Assembly: GCF_022808955.1 (NCBI RefSeq)
Contig: NZ_JAKZEY010000045.1
Location: forward strand, 1-64,000
Length of the DNA stretch: 64,000 nt
Direction of reading: 5' to 3'
From: Anaerococcus sp. AGMB09787
GTDB lineage: Bacteria > Bacillota > Clostridia > Tissierellales > Peptoniphilaceae
Of the stretch, positions 36,155-44,794 are shown one piece after another. The translations under genes and the position numbers were made by a program. The notes under the pieces are model-generated. The model was not told the origin of the DNA. It worked only from the letters and a program-made list of their open reading frames with translations, and did no database searches. The first letter of the stretch is position 1, and each line of letters starts with the position of its first letter.

Positions 36155-36370
36155 CAGTGCAATATAAACCTAGTTAAAATCAGTCCTTTGAACCAGCTAT
36201 AGTAGATCTAGATTTTGATCTAATTAAATACCATAAGCTCAATACATTTTCTATTTTTTTATTTTTTAGTTTTTCTTCAAGTTCTTTTTTTCTTTTATCA
36301 TCTTTTACTTCAAAATCTTTAATTTTCATATCTTCTCCTAATAAATTTTGTAGAATACTATATTGCACTG
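36155..36370. repeat. 12-bp inverted repeat enclosing the epipeptide precursor gene
   Basis: In the mRNA sense, CAGTGCAATATA (36370-36359) near the 5' end pairs with TATATTGCACTG (36166-36155), perfect over 12 bp and extendable with G-U pairs. The distal arm begins after 13 nt following the epeX stop codon, the same distance as in the other peptide operon. Confidence 0.75.
36180..36329 (-). CDS. epeX: Epipeptide precursor, EpeX/YydF-like (49 residues)
   Basis: The ATG at 36329 has AGGAG upstream (an ATG at 36374 would lie in the leader). The product is 49 residues, the same as B. subtilis YydF as I remember it. The C-terminus LWYLIRSKSRSTIAGSKD aligns without gaps to YydF LWYFVKSKENRWILGSGH. 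The two residues epimerised in YydF, Val36 and Ile44, correspond to Ile36 and Ile44 here. The N-terminal 30 residues are a charged leader. It is the first gene of the operon with a matching epimerase, protease and ABC transporter. The peptide probably acts on the membranes of competing or sister cells. Confidence 0.92.
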   Translation of the reverse strand: MKIKDFEVKDDKRKKELEEKLKNKKIENVLSLWYLIRSKSRSTIAGSKD

Positions 36371-36382
36371 CCAACTACTAAT

Positions 36383-36412
36383 AGTATATCTCATATATTA
36401 TTATATCGTCAA
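36383..36412 (-). promoter_or_regulatory. Promoter of the epipeptide operon
   Basis: On the minus strand TTGACG (36412-36407), 18-bp spacer, TATACT (36388-36383). Transcription would begin near 36376, so the inverted-repeat arm at 36370-36359 lies at the very 5' end of the mRNA. Confidence 0.7.
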
Positions 36413-36755
36413 ATCAATTTCTACTTTAGTAAGCTATCACATATATCTAATATACAAAACTTTTCACAGATCCATTAACTCCAACATCAAGAAATTATCC
36501 AAAATCAAAATCAAATTTGCTCATTGGAATTTTTAAATTTTATATATCCACGTATATATTGTCTATTTATCACAAAATTTTTCCAATAATACTATGTCTG
36601 GATACTTATTGACTTTTCATAATTATATAGAATTTCATTCTCTAAAACTGTAACATATCATTCACTCTTCTCTGAATAACATAATAATCATATCCAGCAT
36701 TAGTTAGTCTTCTTTTTCTTTCTTCTCAATTCCCCCAGTATCCATCTGAAAATTA
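36413..36755. other. IS debris without an intact gene
   Basis: At 36453-36478 the sequence read on the minus strand (GGATCTGTGAAAAGTTTTGT) resembles the IS256 type B end at 27418-27445, in opposite orientation. The rest (36480-36755) has short broken frames I cannot identify. Confidence 0.5.
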
Positions 36756-38086
36756 GGTATTGTCAAATTTTTTGTGTAAACTCCAACTTATAAATTTTGT
36801 TATCTTAATTCCTCTATCATCATTTTAAGCTCATATCTTACCAATCCAAATCCAAGATGGGTCCTATTAGAAAATTTATTATTATATTCTGATACTAGTA
36901 TATAAATTGCTTTATCAAGGCTTTCTTCATTTGGAAATTGAACTTTCTGTTTTAATTTTCTTTTTATATCTTTATTGAAATTTTCACATATATTATTGGT
37001 ATACAAACTTCTTCTTATTGCTTTTGGAAATAGCATAAAGGTGAATAAATTATCTTTACCTTCTAGCATTTTTCTAAGTTTTGGATATTTTCTTGACCAT
37101 TTCGTTAAAAATTCTGCTAATCTTTTTTCTGCTATATCTATATTATCTGAGTTATATATTAGTTTAGCATCTTTTGCTACTTCTAGTTTATCTTTTGCCC
37201 TTACTTTATTTTCTATATTCCTAATTAAGTGTGTCCAGCATGTTTGATGTTTTGATTTTGGGTATAAGTCTGTAAGTGCTTCTTTTAATCCTACAAGTCC
37301 ATCGCTTACAAAAAGCAGTACATTTTCTAATCCTCTTGATTTTAAATTTATTAGCATTTCTTTGTAGTTATTTGCTGATTCTTCAGGGAATAATGAATAG
37401 TTTAATACTTCTTTGTTTCCTTTTGGATCTATACCGATTATTACATGTAGGGCTTCTTTTGCTACTGAATCTCTTCTTACTGGTAAGTATGTAGCATCAC
37501 AATACAAAACTACAAAGTCTTTTTTGATTTTGCGATTGTGGTAGGCTTCTATTTCATTTTTCATTACCTTTGAGATGTTTGATATGGTTGTTGGAGAATA
37601 ATTGTTTCCATACATTTTTTCTAATAGATCTGCTATTTATCTTGTAGTTATACCTTTCTTGTATAGAGTGATGACCATATTCTCAAGATTATCTGTGTTT
37701 CTAGCATATGCCTTTACTGTTTCTTGCTTAAATTCACCTGCTCTATCTCTTGGCATTTGAAGCTCAAGCTCTCCAAATCTAGTTTTTAAGCTTCTGTGAT
37801 AATATCCGTTTCTAGAATTGCCAGAGCCATAGCCTTTATATTCCCATTTTTCATAGTCTAAAAATACTGTTAGTTCTGATTTTAGTAAATCATTAATAGC
37901 TATTTCTAACTGTTGCCTAAAAAATTCATTAATATCTAATCCTTGGGCTAGTATTTGCATTAAATCTGTGTTAAAATTATTCATAAGAGAACTCCTTGTT
38001 AGTTTATGTTTTTCTTTTATTTCTTAACAAAACTTTACAAGTTTGAGTTCTCTTTTTCTATTTTACACATAATATTTTATACTATG
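36756..38086 (-). mobile_element. IS256-family element (type D), near-complete
   Basis: About 1331 bp. Imperfect ends: left GGTATTGTCAAATTTTTTGT and right (read inward) CATAGTATAAAATATTATGT, each followed by GTAAA at the same distance. It contains one transposase frame with a single nonsense codon. Its right-hand ~146 bp recur at 28053-28198. Confidence 0.87.
36800..37984 (-). pseudogene. IS256 transposase with one nonsense codon
   Basis: The 1185-bp frame is continuous except for TAA at 37637-37639, where the family has a Glu codon (THR-type context GITTR-stop-IADLLEKMYG). The rest is well preserved, including the Asp of VLYCDATYLPV, FVSDGLVGLKEA and the C-terminal SLYTNNICENFNKDIKRK. A single reversion would restore it, so the element has decayed only recently. 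Confidence 0.9.
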
Positions 38087-38097
38087 GACTAATATTC

Positions 38098-38126
38098 TTG
38101 ACTTATAACTTAATATTTTATATAAT
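38098..38126 (+). promoter_or_regulatory. Promoter of the aconitase operon
   Basis: TTGACT (38098-38103), 17-bp spacer, TATAAT (38121-38126), starting 12 bp outside the IS256 terminus. Strong housekeeping-type promoter. Confidence 0.85.
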
Positions 38127-38182
38127 TTATTACAATATAGAATTATATTAATTCTGAGTTAAATTAATAAATAGGAGTACTT

Positions 38183-40117
38183 ATGGGAAATTCAATTTCT
38201 ATGAAAATTATAAAAGAGCATCTTCTTTCAGGAGATCTAACAGAAGGAAATGAAGTAGCAATAAAAATAGATCAAACTTTAACACAAGATTCTACAGGTA
38301 CTATGGCTTATTTACAATTGGAAGCCATGGATATTGACCAAGTAAAAACTGAAAAATCTCTAGCCTACATAGACCACAATATCTTACAAACTGGTTTTGA
38401 AAATCCAGATGATCATTTATTTATAAAGACTGCTTGTGAAAAATATGGAATAACTTTTTCAAAAGCAGGAAATGGCATTTGCCACCAAGTTCACTTAGAA
38501 CAATTTGCAAAACCAGGAAAAACCCTTATAGGTTCAGATTCACATACTCCAACAGCTGGAGCCCTTTCTTCTCTTGCAATTGGAGCAGGTGGGCTTGATG
38601 TTGCTGTTGCTATGGCAAAGGGTTTTTATTTTGTTAAGCTTCCAAAAATATTCAATATAAAACTTATAAATAGCCTTCCAAAAACTTCTAATGCTAAAGA
38701 CCTTATTTTAACAATTTTGGGAAAGTTAACTGTAAAAGGTGCTACAGGATATATAATGGAATATTCTGGTGAAGGTGTGAAATCTCTTTCAGTAACAGAT
38801 AGGGCAACCATCTGCAATATGGGAGCAGAGCTAGGTGCTACAACTTCTATTTTTCCATCAGATGAAAATACTTTGGAATATCTAAAAAGTCAAAATAGAG
38901 AAGATGATTATATGGAAATTTTTGCAGATGAAGATGCCTCTTATGATGAATATATAGAAATTGATCTTTCTAAAATAGTTCCTTCTGTGGCAAAACCTCA
39001 TTTTCCTGATCAATTTGAGAAAGTAAAAGATTTAGATAAAATTAAAGTTGACCAAGTTGCAATAGGATCGTGTACAAATTCATCTTTTCAAGATTTAATG
39101 AAGGTAGCATCTATTTTGGATGGTAGGTCTGTTCACCCTGACGTATCACTTGTTATATCACCTGGTTCAGCTACAATTTTAGAAAAAATATCTGAAAATG
39201 GTGCCTTAGCAAAGATGATTAAGGCTGGAGCTAGAATTTTAGAAGCAGGATGTGGCCCTTGCATAGGTATGGGACAAGCTCCAAAATCAAATGGGGTAAG
39301 TTTACGATCCTTTAATAGGAATTTTAAAGGACGTTCTGGAACCTTAGATGCAAAAATTTATCTTGCAAGTCCAGAAACTTGTGCAGTCTCAGCGATTTTA
39401 GGATATATTGCAGATCCAAGTGAACTAGAATATGAGTTTGAATTTGAAAATCCAAAAAATTTTAACCATCCTAAATCTTTCTTCATTGAGCCTTTAAAAA
39501 AGGAAGATAGACCAAAAGAAACTATAAAAGGTCCAAATATAAAGCCATATCCTATTGCGAGAGCTCTTTTAGAAAAAATAGAACAAAAAGTTGTATTTAA
39601 GGGAAAAGATGGAATTACTACTGATGATATATGCCCTTCAAATGCAAAACTTCTTCCTTATAGGTCAAATATTCCTTATCTTTCTGAATTTTCATTCAAA
39701 ACTATAATTGATGATTTTAGCCAAAGATGTAAGGAAAATGATGGTGGTATTATAGTTGCTGGAGAAAATTATGGTCAAGGATCTTCAAGAGAGCATGCTG
39801 CCCTTATCCCTCTTTACTTAGGTATAAAAGCAGTTGTGGCAAAATCTTTTGCTAGAATTCACAGGTCTAATTTAATAAATTCTGGAATAATTCCCCTAGT
39901 ATTTGAAGATAAAAATGACTATGAAGAAATTGATGAATTTGATCAAATAGAAATAGCAAATACTTTTGACAGTTTAAATTCAAAAAATTTCACCTTGATA
40001 GATAAAACAAAAAATATATCCATAAAACTTATTGGTGATTTTTCAAAAAGGGAAAAAGAAATATTATTAGAAGGCGGGTACTTAAATTACGCCAAAAATT
40101 TAAATTTAGGAGATTAA
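38183..40117 (+). CDS. acn: Aconitate hydratase
   Basis: 644 residues, the length of the mitochondrial/clostridial-type aconitases. [4Fe-4S] ligands lie in AIGSCTNSSFQDL (~295) and AGCGPCIGMGQAPKSNG (~357). GSDSHTPTAGALSSLAIGAGG is active-site region (residues ~115-135), and the C-terminal swivel domain has GENYGQGSSREHAAL. It converts citrate to isocitrate. First gene of an operon with icd and gltA for 2-oxoglutarate, and thus glutamate, synthesis. Codon use is very A-rich. Confidence 0.95.
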   Translation: MGNSISMKIIKEHLLSGDLTEGNEVAIKIDQTLTQDSTGTMAYLQLEAMDIDQVKTEKSLAYIDHNILQTGFENPDDHLFIKTACEKYGITFSKAGNGICHQVHLEQFAKPGKTLIGSDSHTPTAGALSSLAIGAGGLDVAVAMAKGFYFVKLPKIFNIKLINSLPKTSNAKDLILTILGKLTVKGATGYIMEYSGEGVKSLSVTDRATICNMGAELGATTSIFPSDENTLEYLKSQNREDDYMEIFADEDASYDEYIEIDLSKIVPSVAKPHFPDQFEKVKDLDKIKVDQVAIGSCTNSSFQDLMKVASILDGRSVHPDVSLVISPGSATILEKISENGALAKMIKAGARILEAGCGPCIGMGQAPKSNGVSLRSFNRNFKGRSGTLDAKIYLASPETCAVSAILGYIADPSELEYEFEFENPKNFNHPKSFFIEPLKKEDRPKETIKGPNIKPYPIARALLEKIEQKVVFKGKDGITTDDICPSNAKLLPYRSNIPYLSEFSFKTIIDDFSQRCKENDGGIIVAGENYGQGSSREHAALIPLYLGIKAVVAKSFARIHRSNLINSGIIPLVFEDKNDYEEIDEFDQIEIANTFDSLNSKNFTLIDKTKNISIKLIGDFSKREKEILLEGGYLNYAKNLNLGD

Positions 40118-40118
40118 T

Positions 40119-41117
40119 ATGCTAGTAACACTAATAAAGGGAGATGGAATTGGCCCTGAAGTAGCAGAAGCCATGAAAAAAGTTTTAAAAAAAGCTGGCT
40201 CTAAAGTAGTATTTGAAGAAGTAAATGCTGGAGAGACTGTTTTTAAACAAGAAGGAACTTATATTCCTGATTATGTATATAAGTCAATAGAAAAAAATAA
40301 AATAGCCATAAAAGGGCCTATAACAACTCCCATAGGTCATGGCTTTAGGTCAATAAATGTAGAATTAAGAAAAAAATACGACCTCTATGCAAATATTAGA
40401 CCTATAAAAGCGCCAGGGCCTTTAGATTTAAAATATGATAATGTAGACTTTACTATATTTAGGGAAAATACAGAAGACCTATACGCTGGTATTGAAGAAA
40501 AAATTTCAGATGATGAATATCATTCAATAAAAATTATAACAAGAAAAAAATCAGAAAGAATAATAAAAGCTGCCTTTGAATATGCAATAAATAATAAAAG
40601 AAAAAAAGTAAGCGTAGTAACTAAGGCAAATATAATGAAGCTAACTGATGGTCTCTTTTTAGAATGTGCTAGGAAAATTTCCAAAGACTATCCACAAATA
40701 GAATTCGAAGAAATATTAGTAGATAATTGTGCAATGCAAATGGTAAAAAATCCATCACAATTTGATGTATTGGTAACAGAAAATTTATATGGAGATATCC
40801 TATCTGACCTAGGAGCCGGCTTAGTTGGAGGACTTGGTCTAATGCCTGGAGTTAATAAGGGAGATAATATTTCTATATACGAATCAATCCATGGCTCTGC
40901 TCCAGACATAGCCAACAAGGACTTAGCTAATCCAACAGCCATGATATTAACAGCCTGCCTAATGCTAGATGATATAGGAGAGATAGAAATTTCTCAAAAA
41001 ATTAGAAAGGCAATCTATAAAAGCCTATCCTTTAAAGAAAATTACACAAGAGACTTAGGAGGAGAAAATTCCACTTCAAATTTCACTGAAAAAATAATAG
41101 AAAATCTTGGAGCTTAA
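40119..41117 (+). CDS. icd: NAD-type isocitrate dehydrogenase (beta-decarboxylating)
   Basis: 332 residues, the short form. GDGIGPEV at the start, TTPIGHGFRSINVELRKKYD for substrate binding, IFRENTEDLYAGIE, and GSAPDIANKDLANPTAMIL near the C-terminus. The Ser-Asn region and length fit the IDH3/homoisocitrate dehydrogenase branch rather than the long NADP enzyme of E. coli. The operon partners argue for isocitrate as substrate. One base separates it from the acn stop. Confidence 0.9.
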   Translation: MLVTLIKGDGIGPEVAEAMKKVLKKAGSKVVFEEVNAGETVFKQEGTYIPDYVYKSIEKNKIAIKGPITTPIGHGFRSINVELRKKYDLYANIRPIKAPGPLDLKYDNVDFTIFRENTEDLYAGIEEKISDDEYHSIKIITRKKSERIIKAAFEYAINNKRKKVSVVTKANIMKLTDGLFLECARKISKDYPQIEFEEILVDNCAMQMVKNPSQFDVLVTENLYGDILSDLGAGLVGGLGLMPGVNKGDNISIYESIHGSAPDIANKDLANPTAMILTACLMLDDIGEIEISQKIRKAIYKSLSFKENYTRDLGGENSTSNFTEKIIENLGA

Positions 41118-41118
41118 A

Positions 41119-42456
41119 ATGGATGAATCAATAAAAAAACTTGCTAACTATATAGAAAAATATAATTCCATAGATAAAAACCTATATGATATATACGACA
41201 TAAAAAGAGGACTTAGAAATAAAGATGGAACAGGTGTTTTAGTAGGGATAACATCTGTTGGAGATGTATCTGGATATAAAATAGAAAATGGGGAAAAAAC
41301 CCCCTCAGAAGGATCCTTATTTTATAGAGGCTATTCAATAAATGATCTTGTAAAAGATTTTGATGAAAGTGAAAGATTTGGATTTGAAGAAGTTATATAC
41401 CTTTTACTATTTAATAAACTTCCTTGTAAAAAAGACCTTGACTTTTTCAAAGAAATCTTAGTTGAAGAAAGAAAACTACCAGAAAACTTTCTGGAAGATG
41501 TCTTATTAAAAATACCCGGTAAAAATATAATGAATAAGATGATGCTTTCAATGCTAAACCTATACTCTTATGATGAAAATCCTGATAATCTAGATACCCT
41601 AAATGTTTTAAAACAAAGTATATCTCTAATATCAAAAATGCCCATTATAATGGCATATTCCTACCAAGCAAAAAAACATTTCATAGATGGAAAATCCCTA
41701 GTAATACATTATCCTAAAAAGGAAAAATCAATAGCAGAAAATATCCTCCACCTTATAAGAAATGAAGACAATTATACTGACCTAGAAGCAAAAATCTTAG
41801 ACCTACTACTAATAATCCATGCAGAACATGGTGGAGGAAACAACTCCGCCTTTGCAACTCATGTAGTATCATCTTCAGGAACAGATACTTATTCAGCCAT
41901 AGCTACAGGACTAGCTTCCTTAAAAGGTCCAAGACATGGTGGGGCCAACCTAAAAGTATCCAAAATGCTAGATGATATAGAAAAAAATATTGACAATATA
42001 GAAAACAAAAAATCCATAGAAGACTACCTCAATAAAATATTAGAAAAAAAAGCCTTCGATAAAAAAGGACTAATCTACGGACTAGGTCATGCAGTATACA
42101 CCTTATCAGATCCTAGGGCGAAACTTTTAAAACAAAAAGCAAAAGAGCTTGCAATAGAAAAAAACTTCATAGATAAATACAAATTCATAGAATCCGTAGA
42201 AGAAATAGGAGGAAAACTAATCCAAGAAAAATATAAAAATCCCTACCCTGCTTGTGCAAACGTAGACTTATATTCTGGATTCGTCTATGAAATACTTGAT
42301 ATAGAAAAAGAGCTTTATACCCCACTATTTGCAATATCTAGAATTAGTGGTTGGTCCGCACATAGACTAGAACAAATTCAAGATAATAAAATAATAAGAC
42401 CAGCTTACAAATCTTTTTCAAAAAATAATAAATATATTAAATTAGACGAGAGATAG
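41119..42456 (+). CDS. gltA: Citrate synthase
   Basis: 445 residues from the ATG at 41119 (GGAG seven bases upstream, one base after icd). Catalytic residues: first His in AEHGGGNNSA, second His in YGLGHAVYTLSDPRAK and Asp in CANVDLYSGFVYE; GPRHGGANLKV also matches. It condenses oxaloacetate with acetyl-CoA. With acn and icd it completes the oxidative branch to 2-oxoglutarate. The stop lies 3 bp before IS-like sequence. Confidence 0.95.
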   Translation: MDESIKKLANYIEKYNSIDKNLYDIYDIKRGLRNKDGTGVLVGITSVGDVSGYKIENGEKTPSEGSLFYRGYSINDLVKDFDESERFGFEEVIYLLLFNKLPCKKDLDFFKEILVEERKLPENFLEDVLLKIPGKNIMNKMMLSMLNLYSYDENPDNLDTLNVLKQSISLISKMPIIMAYSYQAKKHFIDGKSLVIHYPKKEKSIAENILHLIRNEDNYTDLEAKILDLLLIIHAEHGGGNNSAFATHVVSSSGTDTYSAIATGLASLKGPRHGGANLKVSKMLDDIEKNIDNIENKKSIEDYLNKILEKKAFDKKGLIYGLGHAVYTLSDPRAKLLKQKAKELAIEKNFIDKYKFIESVEEIGGKLIQEKYKNPYPACANVDLYSGFVYEILDIEKELYTPLFAISRISGWSAHRLEQIQDNKIIRPAYKSFSKNNKYIKLDER

Positions 42457-43150
42457 CAAGGGCTGTTGCAAAAGTCCATAAAATCAAAACTATCAACAAA
42501 GCTTAAAGTTTCCACAGCACCTAAATGAGCTAATACCGGCACGCCCCTATTGGGGCTGTCGAATATTTTTTCACATGCACCACTATCACAACTACTGCTT
42601 TAGAGTTTCCTTTATTTTTGTTTGACTTCCTTATCCGTAAAAGGAGCATAGTATTCTTTTATACTTATTTGATCTGTTTAATAATCTTCTTTTAATTGAT
42701 TTTGTATATATTCTTTTATTTTCTTTTCATTCCTATAAACTGTGTCCACATAATATCCTCTACACCAAAAATATCTGTTTCCGTATTTGTATTTCAAGTT
42801 AGCATGTCTATCAAAGATTATTAATGAGCTTTTTCCTTTCAGGTATCCCATTATTTCTGATACTGAATATTTCGGTGGTATCTCTAACATATTGACATGG
42901 TCTGGACACAATTTTGCTTCTATTATGTTTATTTATATCCTTGAACATAATTCTCTAAGTATACTAGCTATATCCTTTTCGTAGTTGTCTATTGGTGCAA
43001 ATACTATATGATATTTGCATCGTAGGCTTTATGTGATAAAGTATTTTTTGCTATGATTACTTCCTATTTAATTGTGCGTGTGATTATCACAGTTATACTT
43101 TAAGGAGGCTTTCTTGGTGCTTGAAGCTAATTTCCTCCACCTCAAGCACA
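42457..43150. mobile_element. IS200/IS605-type remnant region
   Basis: It starts with AGGGCTGTTGCAAAAGTCC (42462), similar to the outer end of the MITE at 57337. A hairpin GCCCC-TATT-GGGGC (42543-42556) follows, then a broken IS200 transposase, then a hairpin GTGCTTGA/TCAAGCAC (~43117-43149), as expected at IS605 ends. No intact gene. The stretch 43151-43260 before the dehydrogenase stop shows nothing further. Confidence 0.65.
42678..43025 (-). pseudogene. IS200-type transposase TnpA, decayed
   Basis: Minus-strand frame CKYHIVFAPIDNYEKDIAS, then an internal stop, then LCPDHVNMLEIPPKYSVSEI, YLKGKSSLIIFDRH and RYFWCRGYYVDTVYRNEK. It has the HIHM-type H-x-x-M motif (here HVNM) and the C-terminal region with the catalytic Tyr of IS200 enzymes. 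A deletion near YHIVFAP and the stop inactivate it. Confidence 0.88.
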
Positions 43151-43260
43151 GGTGTTTTTTGTTTTGCTCTCTTTCGTTCGCTCAACTCACTTAAGTGGGC
43201 AAAAAAAAGTGATGAGCAGAATAGAATTACCTATTTTACAACATCACCTTTCTATTTTAC

Positions 43261-44226
43261 TTAGTCTATTTTGTTTCCATCTTCATCATATTTGTAGAAT
43301 CCTTCTCCAGTTTCTACACCTATTTTTTCATCATCTATTTTTTCCTTTAATACAGCTTGCATTTTATCAAAGTCATATACGAAGTTTTCTTTTGGATTTT
43401 TAGCTAAATCTTCGTTTATAGAATAAGGAGTCTTTAGACCTACAATATCATATATATCAAAAGGTCCCATTGGAGCGCCTGTTCCTATCTTCCAAGCATT
43501 ATCTATATCTTCAATGTCAGCAACACCTGTAGCATATAGGTCAAGACCTGATGTTAAGAATGGAATTAGTAGTGAGTTTAATAGATATCCTGCTTTTTCC
43601 TTCTTAAGTACTAGAGGTTGCATTCTAATATCCTTAGCAAATTGAGTTACTATTTCCACATATTCATCTTCAGTTTCTGAAGTTCTCATAACTTCTACAA
43701 CATTCATCTTGTGGATACCATTTGCAAAGTGTAGGGCTAAGAATTTTTCTGGTCTTCCTGTAGCTTCCATAAATTCTGATGGAAGTAGTGAAGATGAGTT
43801 TGTACAAATTATTGTTTTTTCTGGTAGGTATTCTTGGATAGATTCATAGAATTCTTTCTTTTGATCAAGATTTTCTGTCATAGCTTCTATGATTAAATCA
43901 CAGTCATCAAAAGCCTTCTCCATATCTGTTTCAAGAGTTAGCTCTTCATGAGCTTTTTTAACTTTTTCTACTGTTGCTTCATAATCAAAATCATCGTAAG
44001 AGTCAACAAGACCACCTGCAAAATTGAATTTTGTTTGTTCTTCTTTCATTAGCTCTAGATCGTTAAGGCGTTGTTCAGTAAATTTTTCAAGTCTTGGTTT
44101 AGCTCTTTCTACTGAACCTTCACTTCTTAACCAAATTGTTGTATCAAATCCACTATATTGAGCTTGTAGAGCGATTTGTGCTCCCAAAACTCCACCGCCA
44201 CATACTACTACTTTTTTAATATCCAT
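43261..44226 (-). CDS. 3-Hydroxyacyl-CoA dehydrogenase family protein
   Basis: 321 residues. The Rossmann fingerprint GGGVLGAQIA lies at 9-18. TNSSSLLPSEF and ALHFANGIHKMNVVEVM contain the catalytic His and the region usually read as HFFNPVPxMxLVEV; the NP is NG here. KEKAGYLLNSLL and GTGAPMGPFDIYDIVGLKT follow the 3-hydroxybutyryl-CoA dehydrogenase pattern. It probably interconverts acetoacetyl-CoA and 3-hydroxybutyryl-CoA in butyrate-type fermentation, but no thiolase or crotonase lies nearby. A 5' stub of a paralogue is at 27893. Confidence 0.87.
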   Translation of the reverse strand: MDIKKVVVCGGGVLGAQIALQAQYSGFDTTIWLRSEGSVERAKPRLEKFTEQRLNDLELMKEEQTKFNFAGGLVDSYDDFDYEATVEKVKKAHEELTLETDMEKAFDDCDLIIEAMTENLDQKKEFYESIQEYLPEKTIICTNSSSLLPSEFMEATGRPEKFLALHFANGIHKMNVVEVMRTSETEDEYVEIVTQFAKDIRMQPLVLKKEKAGYLLNSLLIPFLTSGLDLYATGVADIEDIDNAWKIGTGAPMGPFDIYDIVGLKTPYSINEDLAKNPKENFVYDFDKMQAVLKEKIDDEKIGVETGEGFYKYDEDGNKID

Positions 44227-44418
44227 AATATCTCCTTATATTTTTACTTCATTGCTACTGTCATTTTATTATATACCACAAACTTATTAACTCTAAACAT
44301 TTGATTGCTAGTAAATACTAAAATAATTTATTAAGGAGTCTAAAATTTTTATTTACTACTTATATCCTGTTGAATATAGACATGATAGCCAATCCCTATG
44401 AGTAATACTTTTAACCAT

Positions 44419-44590
44419 TTATTTAGTTAATTTATTTATTCTTTGACATAGCCTATCAACTACATCAGCTAATGAATTGAATGATTCATTCTTAAATCCC
44501 ATAGTCCTTATTTGTTTGCCTATTTGTTCTATGGGGTTCATTTCTGGTGTGTATGGGGGTATGTGGATTATTTCTATTATATCTATTCAG
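44419..44590 (-). pseudogene. IS630-type transposase C-terminal remnant
   Basis: Minus-strand frame reading IIEIIHIPPYTPEMNPIEQI, then GFKNESFNSLADVVDRLCQRINKLTK and a stop at 44419. This is the typical last ~55 residues of IS630 transposases; the DDE part upstream is gone. Related to the remnant at 3710. The stretch 44227-44418 has nothing identifiable. Confidence 0.88.
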
Positions 44591-44609
44591 TTTTAATTTT
44601 TCCTATTTA

Positions 44610-44771
44610 TTATATCCTAACCAGGATACAATATTTTTCTGATAAATATTTATATGAATTTTTAGATTCCAAATATTCTTTTACGATTCTAATTTTGAAT
44701 TCTGTACTATATTTTGCCACTAAAAAACTGACCTCCTTAAGTTATTTTTTAGTTCAAACTTTTGGGGGTCA
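44610..44771 (-). mobile_element. IS3-family left-end remnant (OrfA start)
   Basis: The terminus TGACCCCCAAAAGTTTGAAC (44771 inward) is followed by GGAGG and a GTG start at 44720. The frame reads AKYSTEFKIRIVKEYLESKN then YKYLSEKYCI, the IS3 OrfA helix-turn-helix, and stops at 44610 where the element is truncated. Confidence 0.85.
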
Positions 44772-44794
44772 GTTTACTTAGCCTGGAGCGTGGT

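Noticed and set aside
42462-42492. Third copy of the palindromic MITE
   Set aside because: Only the first ~15 bases resemble its end; the 22-bp palindromic units and the TTGTCTAAGAGAATC motif are missing.
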